DNA of 64,000 nucleotides from Plazaster borealis. Lineage: Eukaryota > Echinodermata > Asteroidea > Forcipulatida > Labidiasteridae. This document shows positions 1 through 12,500 of this stretch, in pieces. Made by a program: the position numbers and the translations under genes. The DNA lies in contig CM037472.1 in assembly GCA_021014325.1 (NCBI GenBank), positions 6,262,001 through 6,326,000 of the forward strand, given 5' to 3'. The notes beneath the pieces were generated by a model, which was not told the DNA's origin, did not search any database, and worked only from the letters and a program-made list of their open reading frames with translations. The first letter of the stretch is position 1. Every line of letters begins with the position of its first letter.

Positions 1-377
1 CACTACACACGTATCCAAGCCGCATGCCCGCAACTTGTTGTGCACACCGTTAGTCTACCGCGGATGATGGTGATGAAAACAACAGACCGCATCTGAACAA
101 GGCCCAGATTTTACACCTTTGTTCTCCCTGACTGCCTCCGAAGTGTCAAACTGGACATCCTCAGGAGACCATTACGAATGTAAGGCATTATATCTGTTCG
201 TTAGGTCCTCAGGAGTTGTTTCCAGTGTATAGCCGTGTGTGATTCTGATAGTTAGTGGAGTCGTGGGGGAAAAATCACCGACCGTTCTGTGTTGGTGGTC
301 GTCGGACGTTGCTCTAGCGCAACGGGTTGCTCGTTGAAAACTCTTTTACGCAGGCTAGACGAACGCTGCTCTTGAAA
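1..377 (+). promoter_or_regulatory. 5' flank / 5' UTR of NOVA
   Basis: This stretch is more GC- and CpG-rich than the introns. I see no TATA box and cannot place the transcription start. Two upstream ATG groups are present: a 10-codon uORF at 64-96 (three in-frame ATGs, stop TGA) and a start-stop pair ATGTAA at 178-183. No ATG lies between 183 and the main start at 378. Whether the uORFs are in the mRNA depends on the unknown cap site. Confidence 0.55.
178..183 (+). promoter_or_regulatory. Minimal start-stop uORF (ATGTAA)
   Basis: An ATG is followed directly by TAA, 195 nt before the main start. Such start-stop elements are known to stall ribosomes and lower downstream translation. The context is moderate (C at -3, T at +4). 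It acts only if transcribed. Confidence 0.35.
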
Positions 378-564
378 ATGGCGACTGCCGAGTTTGTGGG
401 AGCTAATTTGGGGCCAATGCACCCTATGCATAGTGTGGTTGGGCAACCTATCATCGACATGGGACTAAATGGAGACGCTGTTGACTCCAGGAAGAGGCCG
501 TTGGAAGGGGACATCGAAGGGGGTGTATCAAAACGTTCACACACAATCGGCATGATCGGCAATG
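378..564 (+). CDS. NOVA: NOVA coding exon 1: N-terminal tail and nuclear localisation signal
   Basis: The exon encodes residues 1-62 plus the first base of Gly63. ATG 378 is the first ATG of the frame and has a strong start context (A at -3, G at +4). The frame is open further upstream, but only from non-ATG codons. The segment DSRKRPLE (residues 36-43) followed by SKR (51-53) matches the conserved basic bipartite region of vertebrate NOVA, taken to be the nuclear signal. The first 30 residues are Met/Gly-rich and not obviously conserved. The donor is AATG|GTAAGT, a strong consensus, and the exon ends in phase 1. Confidence 0.93.
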
Positions 565-3500
565 GTAAGTTGTCGTCGTGATGATTTATTAACGTGTTTT
601 TTTGAATAATTAATCAACATAGTTTATTTTTTATTATGAGTGTTTACTTTTTTACAGCAGTGTGCTTACTGTTCGTCATTGCAGTTGTTGATGTTATATT
701 CAAATCCCAAGTTAATCAATTCATTTTCTCAACCTTAAAAAAAATGCTTTAGTTAGAGTCCATCCGATATCAAATTACCTAAACCTCAAGTAGGCCACAG
801 GCCTAAAAAAATAGTAACTATAATGTGATGGGTGTACCAAATCAAATGTTTGCATCATCATGGTATTGTCAATGCATGTGTCTTTACCAATACAACTTAA
901 CTCGATAAATTGTTATGGCTAAGCATTCAAGCATGATATTATCACTATCAATCATGGTTGTTGCAACAATTTCGTCCATAATCAACCAAGTCCGAATCTA
1001 GGTGGATGGACCTATCAATCATGAGATGACTCACAGTGTCTAGTAGAACCCCTGTCACAGCATCTGAAGACTTGGGCTTCATTTGACAATTTATGACAAC
1101 TGTCCCCCCCCCCCTTTTTTTTTACTGGGTCTCATTTTTGTGCCGTAAAGTGTCTTGATATTTTTCATTCAACATCTGGACTGCAGCCTATAAAAATGAG
1201 AGTATGGACGCTTGAGGTGCACTGTGTGCCTGTGCTGTGGGTTTTGGGGCCACTAAGGATGTGGTCAGTAATTGGTAAACAGTATGGGTCATGATATATA
1301 AGGGGCATATGCTGCCTATGACTCCCTTAACAACAATTTAAACCAAGTACAAGTGCAAAAAATTATAACAAGTTCGCTTTCCAAGAAGATCTTTAACACT
1401 TCCATTTGGTCCCACCCTATCTCAAGCTAACGACCCCCTTTCCTGATACCAATTTTGCACATATCTTAACAAGGGGTGAGAAAGGGCCAAAACACTGTGA
1501 CAGATGATAAGTACTCATCGGGAACCAATGAAACCAGGGATATTGTAAACACATAAATGATGCACACCAGTTAAGGAAAACAAAAAAAGTTCTCAGACAA
1601 ATTGTTCATGAATGTATAGCACTCAAACTTCAAAGCCTCAAACAGGACTTGGCAGAAGTCAAAGTGAATGTTTTAATCAAGAAAACTGTGAGAGTTCCAC
1701 TATTTGGAATGTACTGTTACTTCATGGACCTCCTTAAAAACACACCAGACCTGAGTTAAATGTATTTTGTTGGGCTGAACACACAGATTGGACCCAGTAC
1801 AGTTTGCAATAAATGTTTGTTATGTACCTCCCTGGAAATGTGAGTCCGGATTTTGTGGGAAAGATAAACTCAACTGATCAGGAAATGCTTCTAGTTCATC
1901 GGACAGAAGGTGAAGTTTGATAGATTGTAACAAGTAAACCTGTCAGTGCAGTTCATAGCATGGCCATTTCCTACACTGTGACAGTTTCATTTTACTTTTT
2001 TGTTAATAGATCCTTGCTACATCCTCAAAAAAAACAAAAAACAGGTTTGTACCATAGAATCCTTTTCTCTAGAGTCTACACCAAGCCGTGAAATCAACTA
2101 AGCTGTATGTAGTGAATTTAAACTCGGGTTGTAATGCCGTCATCAACCTGTTGTTACCACAGCCCCTGATCAATGGGAGGCATTCAGCGAGAACAGATAT
2201 TATTGATGACTTACAGTAGGCATTCAGTGTATGGCAAGTCAGACAATAGACTATTAGCAAGGAACGTAAATCCAGAACTTGCCGACCGCCGCATCAATAT
2301 CGCGCTACAACTTGTCGCCAGTCAATAAATTCAATATCTCTGAATTGGAGATTACAATAAGGTGGTTGTGTCGAGGAGTGCCTAGATGAAAGAGATGGGT
2401 TGTCTCGGAATGGTCAATGGTGTGTAGACGTAAGGGTTCAAACTACAGTTTACTACACCGTAGGCCCCCACCATGCAATTACATTTTATGGTTGTCCTTT
2501 CTCTATGGGTATGTAGGAAACAATCAGCATGCTGTTATCAGTGTTATTCATATTAACCTGTGGTGTGGCAGTTACATTGTGCACAAAAGAGCAATAAGGA
2601 TTAATACCTGTTGTTGGACCAACCTGTTGGAGGGACCAACTCTTGTAAGCAGTTTATTGCCACAAGAGGATCATTGTTGCATTCTGCTTCCTCCACTATC
2701 AGGATAGTTATTATCACATGTGGACAGGGAATCAGCTTAGCACAGCTCAGTGATTCTTCTATCATGGTATTAACTTGTAATGCCAGCAGCATTGTCAGTG
2801 TCTATTTTGACAACCTGGTGTTCACTTGCTACAACCATTATCCCTCCATGCTAACCCATGATGGAGTCTTATCTCTGTGCTAAAACTGAACTAATGTTAA
2901 CGTGCCATTTCTCAAATGAGAAAACAAAAATCCTCCCTTTTCAGCCCCTCCCCCCATGCCCAATGTTTTTCACACAGTTGATTTGCTTACAACTCAATAA
3001 CAATCCACCAATTCAACCTTCATTTTTCACATGGGCAAAAAATGATAATCAAAAGCAACTTTAAACTGTTGTATCATAATCACAAATCCATAGGTTCATG
3101 CTTTCACAGTGTACAATCTGTTTACTTTGAGTCACCTGGTCTTGGTGATGAGTTGGCATAATACAGTGGAATCCAAAAACATGTATTGTACGAGTCTGTC
3201 TCATTTCAAACCTCTGTATATCTACAATTAATAATTGTTATAATTTTAATTCCCATGCTACATGTATCACATCAAAATATAGGCCTATAATGTTTCAAAA
3301 ACAAACTGAAAGCACTTTACTCTGAAAACTAAATTGTATTCTGTGGTGTGAGGATTTTGGATATTATATGAACGTACTATTAATTGCAAATGTACCAAAC
3401 TGTCTGAAAATGGCTACATGAAGGGTTAATGTTAATTAGAATCGTACACTCGTCTGAACAATGGCTTACAATGCATACGCCCTGCAGATAGACTGCACTA

Positions 3501-6500
3501 ATCATTTTGACCATCTGATTGTGTTGTAGAGCTGCAAGTTTGTCTTTCTTTACACACCTACATTTACAATGTACATGTATGCAAATGCGGCCGACCTGAG
3601 ATTGTAATCATTGCATTTTATCTGGAGGCTCTACTTAAATACTGTAGCCATGGACCCTGCTCCCAAAGGCAGCCTGAGTCAATCTGATTGCTGGATTCAT
3701 TTGCATCACAATTGGGCTGACCAGCACGAGGGTAAACATTGGACAGAATTGGGATTTTTATTTGCCCATAATTTGGCCTTTATTGGGCATGGTTGATCCA
3801 TGTACATGTAATTTCAATTCAAAATACAGCTACGGTGTTCCTCCATGGGTGTACATACAACGCTAGGTTAGTGAATCCTTGTAAAGCCTCACAATTTGTG
3901 GCTGTTGCTGATAATATGCAGGCCTGGGGGGGGGGGGGGGGAGGGTGCATGTATGTTGTTTTTTATGCTTGTTGATGTTAACCTTGCAATGTACATGTTG
4001 GGGGTTTTTCTGGATGATTTTTTTTAGATTGAAAGGTCCATGGACAGTTACCTGTACATTTTACCAAATGAATCATTTGTTAATAAAAAATAAATTTGGG
4101 GGTTGAATTATTTTATTTTTGACCAGTGGGACTTGAAAGTGTGACTGACGAAAGTGGATTAACAGGCTGGCGCTCTACCACCTGAGCTATCTAATCTAGC
4201 CCTATGTTGGTGGTCTCCCTATTTTGTCAGTCTTTGTTCGGGGGGGGGGGGGGGGGGGGGGGGGCCAGTCAGAAGCCATGTAACTATACACTGCAGTATG
4301 TACAATTCCAAAGTGAAATTGGATTGGCCTTCTTTGTAATCCATTTAAAAACAAGTAGACCTACACTAAATTACGATTCAATATCTTCTTGAAAAAATTA
4401 CAGAGGAGAAAAAACAAAGCAGCTGTCTACATTGACGTGGAACATTGAGTTGATAAAGCATTGATGCATTAGAATTGAGACAAAATGCCAACAAGTCTTT
4501 CCTAATATATGTGATTGTGAATAATCTCTCTTATTAAGCTGCCATGTGTCTATCATGTTCCCCTATAGATTTACAAATGAACAGAGCCTACAAAACCCAA
4601 GCTGGTCAGTCAATATTCTGGTTTAATAATTCATGAGATTGTGTTACCCCTAGAAGAAGAAGAAGGAAAAACCTAGGGTGGTTCGTTCCCAAGGGGGAGA
4701 AGACTTGTTGAGTGATAAAAGTGCACAGCACAGTTCTACATCAGTCATGGAGATTAAAACATTGAAATCGGGGGAACATGCGCTGAATTTAGAGTTTAGA
4801 CGCGAGGTTTCGTGGGTGCTTGGAATTCATAAAATTATTCACTGCAAGAGATTGGCATAGATTTTTTTGTTAGTGTCCACGTACAGAAAGGAAAACTAAT
4901 GAAATTACACTGGTTTTAAAAACAAAAGGAACACTAAAATGCTGTTGTGTAGACAGCAAGACACTACAACTTAATATTAACCCTAACCCCCATCAGGGTC
5001 CCTCCACATACCCTGCCAATATACAACAGAATGCAACACAGTTGAAATGAGAACCATGCCAAATGCAACAAAATGCAACAAGGGATTTTGTTGCATTGTG
5101 CATGCATGTTGTTTGTGTTAGAACGGGGTTTGCCCTGCTAAATGAAACAGTATGCACATAAGTAGTGGTGACGACAACAAAATGCAACACCAATATGAAG
5201 TCACTTGACTGCTAAATGCAACAAATTCAGTCAAAGAATGACATCTGAGTTCACTGCCAGAACAGATTACAACATTTACCATTTGGTGCATATGTTGCAT
5301 TTAGCATGGTTAGGGGTAAAGGAGGGAAACACCATTGTTAGTACACAGTATACATTCCCCCATTTAACATTGCAAAACCATAATATGAAGTAGAAGTAGT
5401 TGAGGATGTATTCTTCTCGATAAGGGGTTTTGAAAGAAAACAAGATGTAGATGATAAGAGCAAACCAGCTTTGCCTGCCAAGGTCTGTCACAGACCTTTC
5501 TGTCTGCAGAGAGACTAGCGCCACTGTCAACACCAACTGGCCAATGTATACAGACCATTATTTATTTCCTCGCTATGATTTGCTGTAAATGTTTATAAAT
5601 TCCTGGTCAGGTTTTTGTTTACCTCTTTGATTAATTATGTTTTTCCAAGGAGGATTTTTCAGTGGTGTGCAATGGTTCTATCAATCCTTGTACTGGAAAA
5701 AGCAAACACAGACTGGCGATGTCCTATAAGTAAACTCTTAAGACTCTACCCTTGCTCAAAATTGATGTTATGATTCAGAAAGTCGCCGATAATAAGATTT
5801 TATCTTAAGACTTTCAGAAAGTACTTGAACTGAGGAGACAATTGTGAAATAAATATTTTGAGTATGCAGTCATGAAATTGTTAGAGTTGACACAAGTTTA
5901 ATGTGTGTTTAGAAAAATTCCCTTCACAAATTTAAAGTTTTTTAAAGCATCTCAGGCCTTAACAATTTAGATTTAAAGTTTTTTGAGTTTTGTTGTTACA
6001 AAAAAAATATCTTTACATGGGTGTTAATGAACTTTGTTGTGATACGTCACCCTTGTTAAGCCATTTTCACACGATGTATATATTAACCAATGTCCCTTGC
6101 TACAAATTTTATGAGCACTGATTGTTGCATGACTGATTACTTAGAGAGCTTTCACACTTAGTCATAGGGTTGGACCTCTGACAAAATTTAGCAATGTTTG
6201 AGAAGATTTCATAGGGAACCTGGACAGTCCAAACATTGTTGTCGTTTGAAAAGGGTTTTACCTGTACTTAAAACCCTGACATACTTAATCAGTGGAAAAT
6301 GGCCACCTCACCCTTGCAAGGCATCCAGTCATAGTGCCTTCTACGTATCTGGTAGGCTCATCATATTCTAATATCTTAACATATTTCTGACTGATTCATG
6401 ACCTTAACCTGGATATTCCATTACTCAATGATGAACTTAACTGTCCTCATGAAAACTAAACAAGCCACACTGTAAAGCCACACTGTAAAGCCACACTGTA

Positions 6501-9500
6501 AAGCCACACTGAAACAGCTGTGGTTTTCACCTGGCCCAAAGCCCAGGATCACCATAAGGTAAAATCACCAAGGTTGGATTTTATTTTAGAATTAAGATTA
6601 TTTTATTCTGAATCATTCTTGGATTATCATGAAGTAAGAAGCGCTTAGTACTAAGGCTGTTTGCACTATGGATCCATGGTAAACACAGGTCTACATCAAA
6701 ATTACACTGTGGAAGAGTCGGGCATGATATTTCATTCTTGTTAGGGCAGGGCAGCTTTTCTTATCTAGGGGGCACCTCGGTGAGGGAGTACATGAACATA
6801 TCAAGGCAGTGGGTGGCCAAGGGGCATCAAGGCAGTTGCCAAGGGGCATCAAGGCAGTTGCCAAGGGGCACCAAGGCAATGGCCTAGGGGCATGGAGGCA
6901 ATTGCCTTCATTGCCTTTGTAAAGTATCAAGCCTGGTTACATATGAACCAATCCATTTTAGGTAAATTTCTTATCAATGTTTGCCATCATTAGTTGGATG
7001 CTTTTGTGCTCATGTACAACTATGTACAAAAGCTTTAACTCGCCTCACATTGGCATTTTGTTTTTTGCGTTGAAGTCATTGGTGCGTGTTGTGCTTAACA
7101 TAAAATGAACGCTGGACTTATTTGCATCGCAGTAATAGAGGAAAACACTCACAGAACATCCCTGATGGATTTGACTAGATACCCTTGTCTTCTATACTAT
7201 GTAGAAAAGAAAAATCCCTGCAGTGTACCTCCTGCACAATGAAGCCCCATGCATTTAGGCATGTTATGATGTCATTCTTAGTTTCAACACTTCAGCATGT
7301 GTTAGCTAAGTAACCCTGTTCACAGTTTGCAGTGTAGGTGTACAGGCCAAGGTGACTACCTTTTGTGAGCTGAGATATTGTTTCTGTCCATCTTGTTACT
7401 TCAATGCAGGGGTTTCCCTTAACTTTTTTTTTTTCACTCGCTGACCGGACGAGTCAACCAAAATTTTGGGTCGCCCGGAAGTTTTTTCACTAGCCCACAT
7501 GTAATAATGCACACAATTTTTTGAAGCGTAAAAACCCCCCAAAACAAACACGGAAGTGAAGTTCGCAAACCTGCGTTTTTGGACGATCTTATCCCCTAAT
7601 ATCTGAGTGACCTTCATAATACTTTTTTTATCAACGACCATCATGGATTCGTGATATGGTGATCGGTTGTCGAGAACTTCTTTTGCAATGAAACTTTCGT
7701 GATTTAATGGTCGGTCATTGACGCACAATGGAAAAAAAAATTGTGCGGCGAGAGCGATGTGTTAATGAGTACAAGGTTATAATTTTGCATAAAATGTAAC
7801 AGGAACGAGGTCGAGATTAGACTCAACCGCGCATCTTCCAACCCTGGAAATTCAAGTTGTTTGTTTCCCCACTTGCCTACGTAACAGTATTGAACATGGA
7901 AGAGAGAGCCAGATTAATATGTGCATGCGTGTTTTAACGTTTGTATACTGGAAGTGAATGATCACGATCGCTGCCACATTAAATCTAACAAATATCAAGA
8001 CTTGTCAAACCAAAATACGAACCAACAGAATTATCTCTCTTTGGGATTTTATTATCGTTGGCCTACCCCTCATTTGTTGTGAAAATGAACAATTTTTTGA
8101 CTCGCCCGGCGGGCTAGTAAAGGAAGGGCTTTGACTCGCCGTCACTGTTTTCACTGGCATATGGCGACCAGGTGACCGCTAAGGTCGAACCCTGCAATGA
8201 CTAAGATTTTTAGTTGAAGGTGGGGAAAGCAGAAGTACTGACAGCACAGTGTTAGCCAGAGGGGTGTCTGGGTGTCTTTTGGACACCCTGTTTTAAATTT
8301 GGACACCATGTTTTATCTGTCATTTTAATGTATTGTAAGTGAACAATTTGGACACCCAGTTTTCAAATTTCCAGCAAGTTTGGACACCCTTTTACCAAAT
8401 CCTGTCTAAAACCTTGCTGTACAGTTTTTTTCATTCACTGCCCAGTTTAGAAATTAGAACTGAGCATTAAGCAAAGTGCACGTACAGTTCATGTTTAAGT
8501 TACACACGCGCAATGTATGCTTGACACCCGTTACATGTTCTGTTTATCTACGGTGGATTCTTGCTGATTCAGCCCATGTCCCACCGGTGCAGTGTAGCTG
8601 GAATAATTCACTAAATCTCCATTAGCGGCAATCTGCCAGTCCACTGCTTGTTGCAAGCCTCCTTGCTTTGGCCCTAATGTAATTTGTACATCATGTCTCC
8701 TTGATGGATATACACTGTCAATTAGTAATTGTCTATTAATTTAATAACAAGCCAAAGGTACCAGGCAGTAGTGTATTCTGGCAGGAGACAGCTATGTGGT
8801 CTAGGCACAATGCCCTTGGAATATCTCCGGAATGTGATTATCGCATACTGTACATTTACAAAGTTAATTTGGAAGATCTTGATTTACATGCAGTGGTAAT
8901 AAAGCTGCACACCGATTTTCATAAATTGTATGCACAGCTAGGTACAGGCAAAGTATTAACAAGACAACCTGAACTGAACTCAGTTTTTTTAGTTTAAAGG
9001 TTTAAATGTATGAATATGAAATGTGTAGTGCAATAATCGGGCATGACATTCTGCCTACGTGAATCTGATTTTAATTTAATTTTTTGCCCATATAAAAATC
9101 TGCAAAATTGTTATTAAATAGCCTGAAAAGTTTATACAAGCCCAGATACATGTATGTCAACCCCTGTACTCAATAAATTGCCACTCTTTTCCAATGAGCC
9201 AAATATCATGCCTGCTGTACATCTACATGTAGTCAGCTACATTTAAAACAAATCAATGGAGAGTCCATTGTGAATAACTTTTTGTCTTTATGTTGACCGA
9301 GGTAGAAAAGAAGGAAAAAAATGCGAGTTGGAAAGAGCAGATATCAAATATAAAACTCAGTCTGTTCTTTTCCTAAACTGTTTGCAAATGTCATATTTTT
9401 TTTTCATTACAAATAACATGTAATGTGTGTAATTAATAAACAGCTTTCAAAGAGCCACTCTTATGCCAGCCTTCCAGCCTCAACATTTGGTTTTGTCGTG

Positions 9501-12500
9501 TGTTGTAACTTGTATCCAATTTGTATGTGGTGCCACGTAGTTGCTCGTAAAATTTCACACACACACATTGCTTGAAATTGAAAAAAATATATAAATGGTG
9601 ACTGAAGAAAGATGTTATCAGAGAGGCCAGTAAAGAGCTCTGGGAATGGGCACTGTTTCAAGGCTATTGAAATTGCATAATTTTATAGCTACAGTGCACA
9701 GTCTGGGTGACGGCATCTAATGGTCCATATGGTATGGTCTATTTTACCCCTGATGCATATATTTTTGAGCAAAATGTGGAAGGCATAATTCTGTCGTGTA
9801 TGAATGATGTCTTGGTACACTCTACATCTACCTGTCGGTTTTTGGATGATTATGAAATCCCTCATTGAACCCTCCTCATAGTGTATTGTTCTGTGACACT
9901 GAAAACCACAAGTGCCAAGCTATCTGTTTAAAGAAAAATTACTATAAACAGTAACTTTTTGTTGAATTTTTATTATGAGGGAACGCTGTACACTGAACAT
10001 TTTTCATTGTACCGATGGTTTGCCTGCATCATCCTGCTGCCATCTTAGAGGTAAATACGTAGATCATGAAACAATTGAAACGCACACAGAAGTACACGCA
10101 TAGGATGGCCAATGAGGGCAGTCTACTCCGGTGATGTCATTTAAGGTCTGTTATGTATGACTTATGATTTGATAACCTCCATTTTTTTATGAATAGGGCC
10201 TAGTTGTCTATTTAGTCATGAGTGTTTTTGTGTGTGTTTTTATAAGTGATAAACATTTTCTCTACACTCTTAATCCCACTTATTAAGATACAGGAAAGTT
10301 TATTGTGAAGATCATCAGACTTTATTGTATAACAAAAAAAAAAACTTCAATGCCAATGATGCCCTTGTCAACCTGCAAGGAATGTGCAGTAAACTGATTT
10401 ACAATACAAGCATCAGTGTGTGTGTTACTTGACAAGAGATTATCAGCTTTGAAGTCAAGCCTATTCCAGACTGGTGCACTCGTTCAATGGGGTGGTACCA
10501 CCTCCTTTGTGCTTGCATCCTTGGCGAGGCATTCTTTTGGTTCCTGGCTTTGAGGTCACAGGGTCGCGGTGAAAAGGGGCTTCTCTGGGAGGGCTAGAAA
10601 CAGTTCTATATTTACACAACACTTGTACTAGACATTTACAATATGGTGAAGGACTATTACAAAAAGTACGCACAACACTTATACTAGACATTTACAATAT
10701 GGTGAAGGAGTATTCAAAAAAAGTATGCACAACGCTTATTCTATCAGACATTTACAATATGGTGAAGGAGTATTCAAAAAAAGAAGACGCCATTCATGGT
10801 TAATGGTTTACAAATGGTGATCAAAACAGTCAACTATTCACCTTCAAATTCTCTCTTGGTGATTGACGACTATATTGAATACAAGAAATTTTATGGTTTG
10901 GTTGTTTGTTTCAGTGGAGCAGTCATGGGCGCAACTCTGTGTAACTGGATCAAGATCCAAGGTCATGTTATTAAATTCTTTATAAATGTGGATTTTTTTT
11001 GTGATGGTAGATAGTTTCAATATGAAAACTGCAGAAGGAAGGAGAACCCTAACAATACAACATGCTGTATCAGTGTTCTCCAACTTTGAAAATTAAAGGT
11101 TGGTGCTTGGTGTGGTGAAAACTGCGAGTGGGTATGTACAATGCGAGCCCGAAGCGCGAAGCCCCTATGGTGTGGGGTCCGGGGCCTGCTCAAGGGCCCC
11201 GAGAAAAATTTTGATCCTAGATGCTCTGTGGTGCATTCTAAGGTGAATCCTGGCCACTTTCCTCAGACTTTTTTGAGGAAATATTTTTACAGTTTTTAAG
11301 AACACAAAGTAAAATACTGGTTTTCTAAACACTTACTTGAAATGAAAACCAATTTAATTTAATTTATTGGTACCAATTTATCTTGGGCACCCACTAGAGG
11401 AAACGTATGTGTCCGGTAGCCCGACCGCATTTCTTTTTCTTACCTTGTAATTCCGTGTTACTAGTGTGCTAAAAAAAAAATATAAAAAAAATAAAAACGA
11501 TTTTTTTTTTTTTTTTTAAAGCTTGGCGGCGATTATTAAAGCGTGGTGCGCGCCGCAGAAAGCGTGGCGGTGCGCCACGTCTTTTCTATAGGTTGGAGAA
11601 CACTGTGTATGGAAACCACTCAATTTTAGCAAAGGGAATGCAATGTGTTCTCGAGTAAAAACACAGTGCTTAATGTAAACAACAAATATTGAAGAGGGCT
11701 TGAATTTGGGGGAGGGGAGGGTGGGAATCCACAAGACCGCAGGGCTTGCAGCTCAAATCATTTTCTGGACGAGACTAGAATCAAAATGAGGACAAAACTT
11801 TCTACATACAATGTTACATGTAGATGAACATATATGCCTAAACTGGTTTATTTTAACAAGCGCTAAGAAAAGAGAAGATTTCTCTCATTTGTCTTTAGGG
11901 TGAGTATACTATCAATCAGACTCAATGTCAACATTTGAACATTTCTTGAACACTTTGAGGAACTATTATTTAGTTGAAAAACACAAGACCACCAGACTTG
12001 TGCAGTCTTAAGTTAACTGGCGCAATGCTAAAATCACTGGCCTCGGGCCTGCAGTCAAAGGTAAATTTCAAGCTCTGGTGAAAATCAAACTGAAAATCTC
12101 ATTTGGAATACATGTAGTACTAATTATATGCACCTGTTTATGTAGCAATAATTGAAAATATTCCTCATTAGAGCTCATTAATATCAAAGTAAAGCTTTTT
12201 TTTTCAATTGCTATTAAATGATTGTGAAACGGCAGGGGGACTTGTTTGGTTGTATCTGGTGGCTGCTGTTTGCTGCAGTGTGTCTACATTGCTGACCAAC
12301 CTCATTAGTGCAACATGTACATGCAATAACACATGGCAATAATTATTAGCACATTTCACTGTGCAGGGAACATGAAGACTGAAACCTGCACTGGGGTCGT
12401 GTCCCCCCCCCCCCATATTGCAGAATGTCCAATTAAGATAAAAACCTGAAGGTGAAATACACTAGAAAGGGTTGTCTGTATAGTGCATTCAACCACTAGG

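Noticed and set aside
327..377. In-frame N-terminal extension of NOVA from TTG 327
   Set aside because: No ATG, poor match to other NOVA N-termini, and ATG 378 has a strong context.
4978..4992. Telomere-like TAACCCTAACCCC
   Set aside because: Only about two units; a chance edge of a diverged repeat.
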